A stretch of 64,000 nt of DNA from Candidatus Marispirochaeta associata (GTDB taxonomy: Bacteria > Spirochaetota > Spirochaetia > JC444 > Marispirochaetaceae), in the NCBI GenBank assembly GCA_001749745.1, contig JWTM01000424.1, positions 124,001 to 188,000 of the forward strand, in the 5' to 3' direction. Made by a program: the position numbers and the translations under genes. Positions 8,435 to 17,690 of this stretch are shown here, piece after piece. How positions within the stretch are numbered: the stretch's first letter is position 1; each line of letters opens with the position of its first letter. The notes under the pieces are model-generated. The model had not been told where the DNA came from. It made no database searches and saw nothing but the letters and a program-made list of their open reading frames with translations.

Positions 8435-11002
8435 GTGAAGCTGCTGGATCATGCCGATCGGACCGAGAAGGTCTTCAATCTTCGGGCCGAAGATATTCAT
8501 AAATGGATCGACGGGTATTTCGATCATGACAATTTTAAGCGTTTCCTCAGTCACGGCCACCTCGGAGGCTACACCCCCTATGAACATCGTCCCTATCGAC
8601 ACTGCCGCGAAGCCCTCGATGAAGCCCTGAAGGAGTTCTCTCACAAGTATAGCGCCGAGCAGATAAAAAACGTTTTCGAGATGCACATCAAGGACGATTA
8701 TGACGGCTACATCCCTTCCAGAGAGGATTTCGCCAACGGTACCTTCTCGGAGAAGTATCATGAGTCCGAAATCTCTGAAGAGCGCATCTTAACTCCCGCG
8801 GAGCTCAACCGTTATTTCAAGGGCCTCTACTACCGGAATCGTCGAGAACGGGAGCCCTGGTCCGGCGGATTCCTGCTGCGTATTGTACTGCCGGTGATAC
8901 TCTCGCTCTCGCTCTTCGTTGTCTCGATCTATCTGGTAATATTGCCTCTTTTTCATGATAGCCTAATGGCTGCCAAGAAGGAGATGATCCGGGAACTCTC
9001 CGCCGTAGCGGTGAGCATCGTCGACTACTATGTATCCCTGGAAGATGATGAGCTCTACCCCCGGGAAGAGGCTCAGACCGCCGCTAAAGATGAGATCCGG
9101 AAGTTACGCTACGGACGAGAAGATGATCTCTATTTTTGGATAACCGACGAACAGCCGGTGATGATAATGCATCCTTGGCGTCCGGATCTCGAGGGGCGGG
9201 ATCTCTCTTCGTTTACCGACAGTATGAACCGCAGCGGTAAGCGGCTCTTTGTAGAATCGGTTCGGCTGGTCGAGGAATACGGCGGGGGATTCCTGCAGTA
9301 TCTGTGGCAGTTGAGCGAGGAGGATGATCGGGTCGTCCCCAAACTCTCGTATGTACAGGGGATTGAAGCCTGGGGCTGGATTGTAGGGACGGGAATCTTC
9401 GTACATGATGTCGAGGAGGAGATCTCGCGGCTGACCTATCATCTCTCGCTGGTTTTTCTCGTCATCTCGCTTCTGTTAATAGCGGTTCTGATTTACATCG
9501 TCATACAGAGTCATGGGATAGAGAAAAACCGTAAACAGGCGGAGGCGGGGTTAGTGGAGGCCAAGGAGCGTTATCGCGCCCTGGTCGAGGCCTCCAATGA
9601 GGGGTATATCCTGCGGGGGCAAGAAGGGATCGTCTTCTTCAATCCGGTTATTCAGCGCATTACCGGTTATTCCGATGAGGAGCTCTACTCACCGTCTATC
9701 TGGGATAGACTCTTTCCCCGGGAGAATATGAGCTCCAAGCTGTCCGGACATATCGCCAACCTGAGAAGTCCCAATCCGGAGACCGATGAGTTCGAGGCAT
9801 CGATCCGCTGTCGAAGCGGGGGATCCCTCGATGTAATCGTCAGGGTATCGCGCATCTTTCTTTCCGAACAGAACGGTCATATCATCTCCTTTCGGCTGAT
9901 CGGGAGTCCGGCGGCCCGCGTTCCTCTGCTTGTGGATCAGATGGTTCCTCAGGATCCTGAAATCTTTAAGGGGCAGATTGAAACTGCGAACAGCAGCCTG
10001 GAGATCGTCCGCTTCCTGCACCAGCTGCCGCAGCTGGTCCGTTCTCTTCTCCCTCATTCGACCCCGCTCGAGCTCCGGGAGACCCTGAGCGCCTGTTACC
10101 ACAGCGCTGTGCGACGACTGATCGATCTCTTCCTCGAAGAGGCGGGACCCGCCCCGACGGATTTCGCCTTTCTCTCTCTGGGAAGCAGCGGCCGTCGGGA
10201 GATGACCCTTTTCTCGGACCAGGACAACGCTCTGGTCTTCTTGAGTTCCTCCGCAGGAGATCTCTTGGAGAAGCAGCGGCTCTTTTTTCTGCGCCTGGCC
10301 AATAGCGTCTGCACGAATTTGAATCAGGCCGGTTTCTCCTGGTGTCCCGGGGGGATCATGGCCATGAACCCGGCCTGGTGCCTCTCCTTAAGGGAATGGG
10401 AGGATCAGTATGCGCGTTGGATACATCAGGCGGATCAGATTTCGCTCCTGGATATTCATGTCTTCTTCGATATTGAACGGACCTGGGGCTCGGAAGCTCT
10501 GGTATCAGCGATGCATTCCAGGATATTCGAATCGACCGGGGAGAATCCGGAATTCTTAGGTCATTTCGCCCGCAACTGTCTGCAATACAAACCTTCCCTT
10601 GGAATATTGGGGTCAATCAAGACGGAGGAACGCAAAGGTCAATCGGTGGTGAATATCAAGGAGAGCCTGCTGCCGCTGATCAACTTCGCTCGCCTCTATG
10701 CATTGAAATATGAAATTCCTCAGGCTTCGACCTTGGAGAGGATTGAGCGCCTCTTCACGATGGGCGTAGTCAATAGCGCCTCCCGGGAGGAGATCATCGA
10801 GGCCTTCGAAACACTGTGGAGACTGCGCTTCTCAAATCAGCTTATCTCCCACAGCGAGCTGCGGCGGGTCAACGATGATCTGGATCCTGCGGGACTCTCC
10901 GAGGAGAATCGCAAGGCTCTGCGCCGGGCCCTTAACGTGTTGAACGGCCTGCAGTCGCGCTTGAGTTATGAGTTCCTAGGCATCGATATCTCGAACAGTT
11001 GA
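8435..11002 (+). CDS. Membrane Cache-PAS sensor fused to DUF294 nucleotidyltransferase-like domain
   Basis: 855 residues, GTG start. Order: an unrecognised cytoplasmic N-terminal region rich in His and Tyr (1-140), a membrane helix (144-173), a periplasmic Cache domain with the YFWITD and HPWRPDLEGRDLSSF hallmarks (175-330), a second helix (333-359), a PAS domain (378-490), then a DUF294 nucleotidyltransferase-like domain whose GSSGRREMTLFSDQDNAL (about 583-600) keeps the GS...R.E...SDxD signature, and its C-terminal substrate-binding domain (700-850). DUF294 proteins usually carry CBS and cyclic-nucleotide domains and sit beside Na+/solute symporters. Here a Cache-PAS input replaces those domains, and the symporter lies convergently next door. 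The 3' end overlaps the next gene on the opposite strand by 27 bases. The chemical output is unknown. Confidence 0.75.
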   Translation: MKLLDHADRTEKVFNLRAEDIHKWIDGYFDHDNFKRFLSHGHLGGYTPYEHRPYRHCREALDEALKEFSHKYSAEQIKNVFEMHIKDDYDGYIPSREDFANGTFSEKYHESEISEERILTPAELNRYFKGLYYRNRREREPWSGGFLLRIVLPVILSLSLFVVSIYLVILPLFHDSLMAAKKEMIRELSAVAVSIVDYYVSLEDDELYPREEAQTAAKDEIRKLRYGREDDLYFWITDEQPVMIMHPWRPDLEGRDLSSFTDSMNRSGKRLFVESVRLVEEYGGGFLQYLWQLSEEDDRVVPKLSYVQGIEAWGWIVGTGIFVHDVEEEISRLTYHLSLVFLVISLLLIAVLIYIVIQSHGIEKNRKQAEAGLVEAKERYRALVEASNEGYILRGQEGIVFFNPVIQRITGYSDEELYSPSIWDRLFPRENMSSKLSGHIANLRSPNPETDEFEASIRCRSGGSLDVIVRVSRIFLSEQNGHIISFRLIGSPAARVPLLVDQMVPQDPEIFKGQIETANSSLEIVRFLHQLPQLVRSLLPHSTPLELRETLSACYHSAVRRLIDLFLEEAGPAPTDFAFLSLGSSGRREMTLFSDQDNALVFLSSSAGDLLEKQRLFFLRLANSVCTNLNQAGFSWCPGGIMAMNPAWCLSLREWEDQYARWIHQADQISLLDIHVFFDIERTWGSEALVSAMHSRIFESTGENPEFLGHFARNCLQYKPSLGILGSIKTEERKGQSVVNIKESLLPLINFARLYALKYEIPQASTLERIERLFTMGVVNSASREEIIEAFETLWRLRFSNQLISHSELRRVNDDLDPAGLSEENRKALRRALNVLNGLQSRLSYEFLGIDISNS

Positions 11003-11443
11003 AATCTCATGCGTGAAGATTCCCGTTTGAATCAGAAGGTCTGAAGTGATGCGGTCGATGCATAGATCCGGATCCAGACCCAGATCGAGGAGTGTGCTGA
11101 AGAGCCGACGATAGGCGCTGCGATAGGCGACTTTTATCTCCTCGCTCAGGTCCTGCCGTTTCTCGGCGAAGAGTACCGTAAAGACTCCCACAGGGCTTAG
11201 GTTGCCGATTAGGATCTGTGCCGGGCGGTCGGGAAGCCGGATATCGTAATGATGGGTTCGCTCCCCTGCCTGCAGGACGGGGATAATCCCGAGGAGCAGG
11301 TTTCCCTGCTCCACCGCGGATTTAAAAAGAAAGCCGCCCTTCTTGGTTCGTATGCCGGGATCGTTTAGGGCTCGTATCAATTCCCGCGTTGTTCTCTCCT
11401 CGGCGGGTTTTCCATTCAATACCAGCATCCGGTCGGACGGCAT
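10976..11443 (-). CDS. Hypothetical protein, symporter operon
   Basis: 155 residues, not recognised. It is predicted soluble, mixed alpha/beta in the middle (HHYDIRLPDRPAQILIGNLSPVGVFTVLF) and helical at the end, with no cysteine motif and no signal peptide. It starts 10 bases after the symporter stop on the same strand, so it is probably the third gene of that operon. Its 3' end overlaps the DUF294 sensor by 27 bases tail to tail. In many proteobacteria the symporter is followed by DUF294 and an exonuclease-like gene; this protein shows no exonuclease motif. Confidence 0.6.
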   Translation of the reverse strand: MPSDRMLVLNGKPAEERTTRELIRALNDPGIRTKKGGFLFKSAVEQGNLLLGIIPVLQAGERTHHYDIRLPDRPAQILIGNLSPVGVFTVLFAEKRQDLSEEIKVAYRSAYRRLFSTLLDLGLDPDLCIDRITSDLLIQTGIFTHEISTVRDIDA

Positions 11444-11453
11444 AGTGCCCTCT

Positions 11454-13346
11454 TTAGGCGCTCGGGGTTTTCGCCTTGGTCAGCAGAGAAACCACAACCA
11501 GAGTAACGAAACTCAGCGGGATGGAGATGATCCCCGGGTTGTCCAACTGGATCCAGGCCTCGGAAGGATGCATGCCGTAGCGCTCGAACATGCTGGGCGA
11601 CATGAGGATAATCCCGATGGCGGATACCATTCCTACGGCGATTGAGGCCGCGATGCCCTTGGCGGTGGTTTTCTTCCAGAACAACAGCATGATGATGGCG
11701 GGAAAGTTTGCGGAGGCAGCGATGGCGAAGGCCCAGCCCACCAGAAAGGAGACATTCATTCCCTTAAAGAGAATGCCGAGCAGAATCGCCATTGCGCCTA
11801 CGCCTACGGCAGCCATTTTCCCGACGAGGACCTTGCGCGAATCGGACATCTCAATCTTAAAGTATTGGCCTACCAGGTCGTGGGCTACCGCGCCGGAGGC
11901 TGCAACGATCAGGCCGCTGACGGTACCCAGAACGGTGGCGAAGGCGATTGCAGATATAACGGCGAAGAGTACCGTTCCGAAGGACTTGGCCAGAAGCGGG
12001 GCGGACATATTCGAGCTCTCGAGATCGAGTACGCCGTTTACCATGGCGCCCAGCCCTATGTAGAGGGTTAGGATATAAAAGAAGCCGATGGCCACTATGG
12101 CCAGAATAGTCGATTTCCGCGCATCTCGGGGGCTCGGGACCGTATAGTATCTGATCAATACGTGAGGGAGGGCCGAGGTTCCGAAAAAGAGCGCCAGCAT
12201 CAGGGAGATGAAGTTCAACTTCGACAGCGGGGTCGACCCCTTATCGACCTTGAATTTCAATCCGGGACGCATCACCTCGCTTCCCGGAGTGGGATTCTGG
12301 TACCAGACCGTGACATCCTCGTTCTGGAAGGTAAAGGAGGCTTTGCTGAATCTGACTACCTCGCTGGATTCAATTGTGGAGAGATAGGTGAAAGGGTTCA
12401 GGGGTCCCGTGGCGTCGACCTCCTCGCCGTCGACGACTACCTTGCTCATATGTCCCACCGGATAGAAGCGTTCCTCCTCAATGGGAGCTCCGTTATAGAG
12501 CCTCTCGTTCTCCGAGACGACGATACTCAAGGCTTCGGTTACCGTACCGTCGCTTTCCGCCTTCCACCAGGTATCGTAACCTTGGTGTGAGATCAGCAGG
12601 AAATCTCCATTGGCGTTCTCGTGGACGCCGGCCAGCTCATAGCCGGATTCCTTGATCGAGCTGATCGAGCCGTTCTCCATGACCGCCGTCAATTCGGTGA
12701 AATCATGATACTCATCGCTAGGCTGAGTGGTCAGTCCCTTCTGGAGGAGGAGAATAACAAGGACGCTGGAGAAGACGATCAGCAGCGCACCCTTGATAAA
12801 CTGTACATAGGTGGTGGATTTCATGCCGGCGGTGGCGACGATGAAGATAACGATGGAGCCTACCATCAGAACCCCCACGTAGTGAGGCAAACCTAAGAGC
12901 GGCGTCACCAGCGCCCCGGCGCCGACCATCTGAGGGATCAGATAGAAGATCGAAACCAGGAGGGTGCTTATTCCGGCCATCAGCTGGATGCCGGAGGAGT
13001 TGAACTTGGAATCCAGAGCGTCGGTAAAGGTATACCTGCCCAGTTTCTTCATCGGTTCGGCAACGACGAAGAGGGCCATAACCCAACCGGCGAGATAACC
13101 GATAGAGTAGAGGAATCCGTCGTAACCGGAGAAAGCGATCATACCGCAGATTCCGAGAAAGGAAGCGGCCGAGAGATAATCCCCGGCGAAGGCGATGCCG
13201 TTTACCGTCCACGGTATAGAACCGCCGGCGGCGAAGTAACCCTTGGCGGAGCTTGCTTTACGAGCGGAAAGGATCGAGATTGCCAGTACGGAGACGACAA
13301 TAGCTAAAAAGAGCAGAATCGGTAGAAAGGAAGCGTTGTAAATCAT
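11454..13346 (-). CDS. Acetate-type Na+/solute symporter (SSS family, large-loop type)
   Basis: 630 residues of the sodium:solute symporter family, close in layout to ActP and the VC_2705 subfamily. The N-terminal core begins ARKASSAKGYFAAGGSIPW and continues DYLSAASFLGICG. Later blocks include SALPHVLIRYYTVPS. Between about residues 195 and 345 a large polar, presumably periplasmic insertion interrupts the helices (it contains HENANGDFLLISHQGYDTWW). ActP itself is about 550 residues. The likely substrates are acetate or other short monocarboxylates, but this is inferred from family. It overlaps the DUF485 gene by one base (TAATG), so the two are co-translated. Confidence 0.85.
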   Translation of the reverse strand: MIYNASFLPILLFLAIVVSVLAISILSARKASSAKGYFAAGGSIPWTVNGIAFAGDYLSAASFLGICGMIAFSGYDGFLYSIGYLAGWVMALFVVAEPMKKLGRYTFTDALDSKFNSSGIQLMAGISTLLVSIFYLIPQMVGAGALVTPLLGLPHYVGVLMVGSIVIFIVATAGMKSTTYVQFIKGALLIVFSSVLVILLLQKGLTTQPSDEYHDFTELTAVMENGSISSIKESGYELAGVHENANGDFLLISHQGYDTWWKAESDGTVTEALSIVVSENERLYNGAPIEEERFYPVGHMSKVVVDGEEVDATGPLNPFTYLSTIESSEVVRFSKASFTFQNEDVTVWYQNPTPGSEVMRPGLKFKVDKGSTPLSKLNFISLMLALFFGTSALPHVLIRYYTVPSPRDARKSTILAIVAIGFFYILTLYIGLGAMVNGVLDLESSNMSAPLLAKSFGTVLFAVISAIAFATVLGTVSGLIVAASGAVAHDLVGQYFKIEMSDSRKVLVGKMAAVGVGAMAILLGILFKGMNVSFLVGWAFAIAASANFPAIIMLLFWKKTTAKGIAASIAVGMVSAIGIILMSPSMFERYGMHPSEAWIQLDNPGIISIPLSFVTLVVVSLLTKAKTPSA

Positions 13347-13627
13347 TACTCATCCTCTCCTTCGGCCATTTCATCCTCTTTTTTCGTACAGAACCGGTTG
13401 TAGAGCATGCCGGAAACAATGGCCAGTACAATAAGACCGAATCCGTAGGTGACGGCCAGATTCAATCCGAGAAGGATCTTGCGTCCCATTAGTTGAGGCG
13501 CCAGGGTGTTGATAAGAACAAAGCCCGCATAGACAATTCCATAGGCGATGAACATTCGGATGCCGATCTTCTTCTTGATTTCCGATGATGGGTCCTTGCC
13601 CGAATATGAAGCCGGTTCATGTAACAT
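13346..13627 (-). CDS. DUF485 small membrane subunit of solute symporter
   Basis: 93 residues with two transmembrane helices (FIAYGIVYAGFVLINTLAPQ and a second, GLNLAVTYGFGLIVLAIVSG) and a cytoplasmic acidic tail. This is the DUF485/YjcH layout; in E. coli yjcH precedes actP. AAGGAG lies 6 bases before the ATG at 13627, so that start is chosen over an upstream one at 13657. It is the first gene of the symporter operon, with AT-rich promoter DNA to its right. Confidence 0.75.
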   Translation of the reverse strand: MLHEPASYSGKDPSSEIKKKIGIRMFIAYGIVYAGFVLINTLAPQLMGRKILLGLNLAVTYGFGLIVLAIVSGMLYNRFCTKKEDEMAEGEDE

Positions 13628-13775
13628 ACTGCACTCCTTGTATCCTGTTTTTCCCAATCTACCGTGGCTGCGTTATTGGTTTAAAGGTAAGACAATTAAC
13701 TGTAGCATATAACTTATATAAAGTCGAGAAATAGTTATCTATTCCTATCGGCTTTAGCGGCGGCCCATCATCAGG

Positions 13776-13805
13776 TATACTGAATGTCGGAGAAAGGAGG
13801 GCAGT
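13776..13805 (+). promoter_or_regulatory. Likely -10 element and ribosome-binding site of the MDR gene
   Basis: TATACT at 13776-13781 matches a -10 box; the -35 at 17 bases (TTTAGC) is weak. AAAGGAGG ends 5 bases before the ATG at 13806. The remaining 13658-13770 stretch between the divergent genes is AT-rich and holds no gene. Confidence 0.45.
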
Positions 13806-14861
13806 ATGAAGGCAGTTTTAACCACAGGAAACGGCGGCTACGAGAAACTGGTCTATCAGGAGGTTCCGACCCCGGTTCCCGGGAGGGATGAGATTTTGGT
13901 ACGGGTTCTGGCCGCCGGGGTCAACAATACCGAGATCAACACCCGCATCGGCTGGTACTCGTCCTCGGTAAAAGCGGCTACCAACCAGGCCGCCGGTGAG
14001 GAAGAGCTCGGGGAGAAAGCCGACGGCGGTTGGAACGAAGCGACCCCCTTTCCCTTCATTCAGGGGACCGACTGCTGCGGACGGGTGGAATCCGTCGGAC
14101 CTGGTGTAGACGAATCCATGATCGGCAGCCGGGGCATTGTCCGCGCCTGTATGCGCAGTGAGGGGTTCTCCTCTATGGAGAATATCTGGATGGGCTCCGA
14201 TTTCGACGGCGCATTCGCCGACTTTGTAAAGATCCCGGCGGTTGAGTTTTTCGCGGTGGACTGCGACTGGAGCGATGTGGAGCTCGCGGCCATCCCCTGC
14301 GCCTACGGTACCTCTGAGAATATGCTCCACCGGGCCGGACTTACCGAAGGCGAGCGGGTGCTGGTCGCCGGCGCTTCGGGCGGGGTCGGCACGGCCACGG
14401 TACAGCTGGCCAAACGCCGCGGCGCCTACGTGATCGGCATTGCCGGGGCGGCAAAGGCCGACAAGGTGAAGGCCCTCGGCGCGGATGAGGTAATCCCCCG
14501 GGGAAGCGATATCGTCGCCGCCTTGGGCGAAAAGTCGGTGGACCTGGTGGTCGACAACGTCGGCGGGGCAACATTCCCGGAGATGCTTAAAGTGCTAAAG
14601 CGCGGCGGGCGTTTCGTCTCCTCCGGCGCCATCGCCGGGCCGATCGTCGAGCTTGACTTACGGACCATGTATCTGAAGGATATCACCCTGATCGGTACCA
14701 CCGCCTGGGACGAACCGGTCTTCCCCAATCTGGTGCGCTATATCGAGGGGAACGAGATTCGCCCGACCATAGCCAAGACCTTCCCGCTGGCCGAGATAGC
14801 CGCCGCCCAGGCCGAGTTCGTCAAGAAAGAGTTCGTCGGGAAGTTCGTGCTTATTCCGTGA
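13806..14861 (+). CDS. MDR-family zinc-type alcohol dehydrogenase / quinone oxidoreductase-like protein
   Basis: 351 residues of the medium-chain dehydrogenase family. The GroES-like N-terminal half contains PGRDEILVRVLAAGVNN and QGTDCCGRVESVG. The Rossmann half contains AGASGGVGTATVQLAKRRG near residue 190, an NADPH-binding loop, and DLVVDNVGG later on. About 30 extra residues (WYSSSVKAATNQAAGEEELG region) are inserted between the two usual N-terminal motifs. The cofactor is probably NADPH; the substrate is unknown. The stop overlaps the GTG start of the DUF434 gene by 4 bases. Confidence 0.8.
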   Translation: MKAVLTTGNGGYEKLVYQEVPTPVPGRDEILVRVLAAGVNNTEINTRIGWYSSSVKAATNQAAGEEELGEKADGGWNEATPFPFIQGTDCCGRVESVGPGVDESMIGSRGIVRACMRSEGFSSMENIWMGSDFDGAFADFVKIPAVEFFAVDCDWSDVELAAIPCAYGTSENMLHRAGLTEGERVLVAGASGGVGTATVQLAKRRGAYVIGIAGAAKADKVKALGADEVIPRGSDIVAALGEKSVDLVVDNVGGATFPEMLKVLKRGGRFVSSGAIAGPIVELDLRTMYLKDITLIGTTAWDEPVFPNLVRYIEGNEIRPTIAKTFPLAEIAAAQAEFVKKEFVGKFVLIP

Positions 14862-15544
14862 AGCAGGGTGCCCCGCTGGCCGAGCTACTGACTGAACCGC
14901 GGTTTCGTGAAGCGTGTCGGGATCAGCGCTATCTCGCCGAGCGGGGCTACGCATTCAAGGTAACGGTGCGGCTGGTGGGCGACCGCTACAGGCTCGACGC
15001 GGTTCAGCGCTCGGTCCTGCGCCGCGGGGTGGTGCCGAATCCGTTGGCCGCTGAGCGGCAAGCAAAAATCATCCCTCCGGAGGCGGTGGCCGGGGAGGAG
15101 CTGAGTATCGATCTCTGCAATGTGGTGGCGGTGGTCGGCAACTATCTGAGCGGCCGGCCGGTCTACATCGCCGAGGACGGCCTGTTGCGGGACGCGGCCG
15201 AGTCGGCAGGGGTTTTCCGGGATACCGGCCGTCGGCAGCGCTCGGTTGCGATGATCGCCGAGGGTATTAATCGACTGCAGCCGGCATACATCCGAGCCTA
15301 CATCGACGCCCCCCTCACCCATAGCCATGATCTGGCCGACGAACTGCGCAGAGCACTGACCGGCTACGGTTTAGATAGGGAAGTACTCTTAGTACGTGCG
15401 GCGGATAAGGTACTTCAAGCAAGCACGGGAATAATCGTTACCGGCGATTCGGAGATTATAGACGTTCACGACACGGTCTTCGATCTATCTCTTTTCATCC
15501 TGACCGAGATCATCGGAGCGGAGATCTTTACTCTCCGCCCATAG
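14858..15544 (+). CDS. DUF434/DUF5616 domain protein
   Basis: 228 residues. The N-terminal part (about 15-70: RYLAERGYAFKVTVRLVGDR and then QRSVLRRG) matches DUF434. The following part (about 85-220: IDLCNVVAVVGNYLSG, EDGLLRDAAE, then DSEIIDVHDTVFDL) resembles DUF5616. The acidic residues after NVV and in EDGLLRD give it a PIN-like look, but no nuclease function is established. It is translationally coupled to the MDR gene (ATGA-like GTGA overlap). Confidence 0.7.
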   Translation: MKQGAPLAELLTEPRFREACRDQRYLAERGYAFKVTVRLVGDRYRLDAVQRSVLRRGVVPNPLAAERQAKIIPPEAVAGEELSIDLCNVVAVVGNYLSGRPVYIAEDGLLRDAAESAGVFRDTGRRQRSVAMIAEGINRLQPAYIRAYIDAPLTHSHDLADELRRALTGYGLDREVLLVRAADKVLQASTGIIVTGDSEIIDVHDTVFDLSLFILTEIIGAEIFTLRP

Positions 15545-15548
15545 TTTT

Positions 15549-16031
<483 letters not shown>

Positions 16032-16065
16032 CAAAATCTCCTACAAGTTTTTTTCGCACCTTCGA

Positions 16066-16079
16066 TATGCTCAAGCATA
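16066..16079. promoter_or_regulatory. Perfect 14-base palindrome upstream of mtlA
   Basis: TATGCTCAAGCATA has 6-base arms around CA. It lies 153 bases before the mtlA start code and 35 bases before ychJ, in a 200-base region otherwise without a gene. It could be an operator for either gene. No -10/-35 pair was convincingly placed around it. Confidence 0.3.
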
Positions 16080-16231
16080 CCCATTTTCCACAATTGCGGC
16101 TATCCCCGTGTTTTTCGACTCCTGCCAAATTAAGTACTGGTCCTTTATGCCAAGTTCGAACTGCTTTTCGTTGCGGGATTTTTAAAACCGGGTCTACCAT
16201 AACCTAACACAATTCTAATAAGGAGTTACAT

Positions 16232-17620
16232 ATGGCAGGTACTGCAGCTGGAACGCAGGCACGAATCCAACGCTTCGGCCGTTTTTTGAGCGGCATGGTG
16301 ATGCCCAATATCGGGGCATTCTTGGCATGGGCATTGATTACGGCCCTCTTCATTCCGACCGGTTGGTTGCCCAACGAGCGACTGGCGGCGTTGGTAGGAC
16401 CGATGATCGTCTACATGCTGCCCCTCTTGATCGCCTATTCCGGCGGTAAACTGGTGTGGGGCGTCCGGGGCGGCGTGGTCGGCGTTATTGCGACTATGGG
16501 TGTGATCGTCGGATCGGATATTCCGATGTTTCTTGGCGCGATGATCATGGGTCCCCTCGGCGGCTGGGGAATCAAGAAATGGGATGAGAAGGTCGAACCC
16601 CATATTCCCGTCGGTTTCGAGATGCTCATCAACAACTTCTCCGCCGGCGTCATCGGCGGTCTGTTGGCCCTCTTTGGATTGATCATTATCGGTCCGGCGG
16701 TAAACGCCGTCTCCAACGTTCTTATGGGCGGTGTGGATTGGATCGTCTCCAAGGGCTTACTGCCCCTGGCTTCGGTTCTGGTTGAGCCGGGTAAGATCCT
16801 CTTTTTGAATAACGCCATCAACCACGGGGTATTCAGTCCGCTGGGCGTACAGCAGGTGCAGGAGTCCGGGAAGTCGATTCTCTTCTTGATCGAAACCAAC
16901 CCCGGCCCGGGACTCGGAATTCTTCTGGCCTACTTCCTCTTTACCAAGGGAGCGGTGAAGGACACCACCCCCGGTGCGATGATCATCCACTTCTTCGGCG
17001 GAATCCACGAGATCTACTTCCCCTACGTATTGATGAATCCTTTCTTGATCCTGGCCGTTATCGCCGGCGGATTCTCAGGCGTTCTTACCAACGTCATCTT
17101 CTCGACCGGTGCATTTGCCACCCCGTCTCCCGGTTCCATCTTCGCTCTGATGGCGGTTGCGGCAAAGGGCAGTCACTTGGGTATTCTCCTGGCGGTCGTT
17201 ATCTCCACGGCGGTAAGCTTCGTTGTGGCCATGCCTTTCGTTCGCCGCTTCGAGAAGCGTAATGTAGAGGGTGGTTCCGAGGCCCTGGAGTCGGCCAAAC
17301 AGCAGACTCAGGATCTGAAAGGTGTCGGTAAGGTATCGAAGATCGTCTTCGCCTGCGACGCCGGAATGGGATCCAGCGCTATGGGCGCCAATCGGCTCAA
17401 GAAGAAACTCAAAGCTGCCGGTGTTGATGTTCTTGTAGAACATGCGCCGGTGGACGATATTCCTCAGGATGCCGGACTGGTTATCTCACACGTGAATCTA
17501 ACCCCCCGGGCCAAGGCCGCAGCGCCGAAAGCACGGCATTTCAGTATCACTAATTTTGTGAACGCTCCCGAGTACGATCAAATTGTCGCCGAACTGGCGG
17601 AGAAGAAAGCCGACAACTAG
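16232..17620 (+). CDS. mtlA: PTS mannitol transporter, IICB component
   Basis: 462 residues. The membrane IIC part (1-340) begins RFGRFLSGMVMPNIGAFLAW and holds GIHEIYFPYVLMNP, the conserved mannitol-binding GIHE loop. The IIB domain (368-462) has KIVFACDAGMGSSAMGA with phosphocysteine Cys375. IIA is missing and is supplied by the next gene. The protein imports mannitol and phosphorylates it to mannitol-1-phosphate. AAGGAG lies 6 bases before the ATG. First gene of the mannitol operon. Confidence 0.95.
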   Translation: MAGTAAGTQARIQRFGRFLSGMVMPNIGAFLAWALITALFIPTGWLPNERLAALVGPMIVYMLPLLIAYSGGKLVWGVRGGVVGVIATMGVIVGSDIPMFLGAMIMGPLGGWGIKKWDEKVEPHIPVGFEMLINNFSAGVIGGLLALFGLIIIGPAVNAVSNVLMGGVDWIVSKGLLPLASVLVEPGKILFLNNAINHGVFSPLGVQQVQESGKSILFLIETNPGPGLGILLAYFLFTKGAVKDTTPGAMIIHFFGGIHEIYFPYVLMNPFLILAVIAGGFSGVLTNVIFSTGAFATPSPGSIFALMAVAAKGSHLGILLAVVISTAVSFVVAMPFVRRFEKRNVEGGSEALESAKQQTQDLKGVGKVSKIVFACDAGMGSSAMGANRLKKKLKAAGVDVLVEHAPVDDIPQDAGLVISHVNLTPRAKAAAPKARHFSITNFVNAPEYDQIVAELAEKKADN

Positions 17621-17636
17621 AAGTTAGGGAATAGTT

Positions 17637-17662
17637 ATGGAGGGCATTTTATCGCCCTCCGT
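17637..17662 (+). other. Intercistronic hairpin between mtlA and mtlF
   Basis: GGAGGGC (17639-17645) pairs perfectly with GCCCTCC (17654-17660) around an 8-base loop, extended by A-T and a G-T wobble. No U-run follows, so it is more likely an mRNA-stability or partial-attenuation element that sets mtlA levels against mtlF-ptsH-ptsI than a full terminator. Confidence 0.5.
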
Positions 17663-17690
17663 GGCTATATTATAGAGTGAGGAGTTAGAA

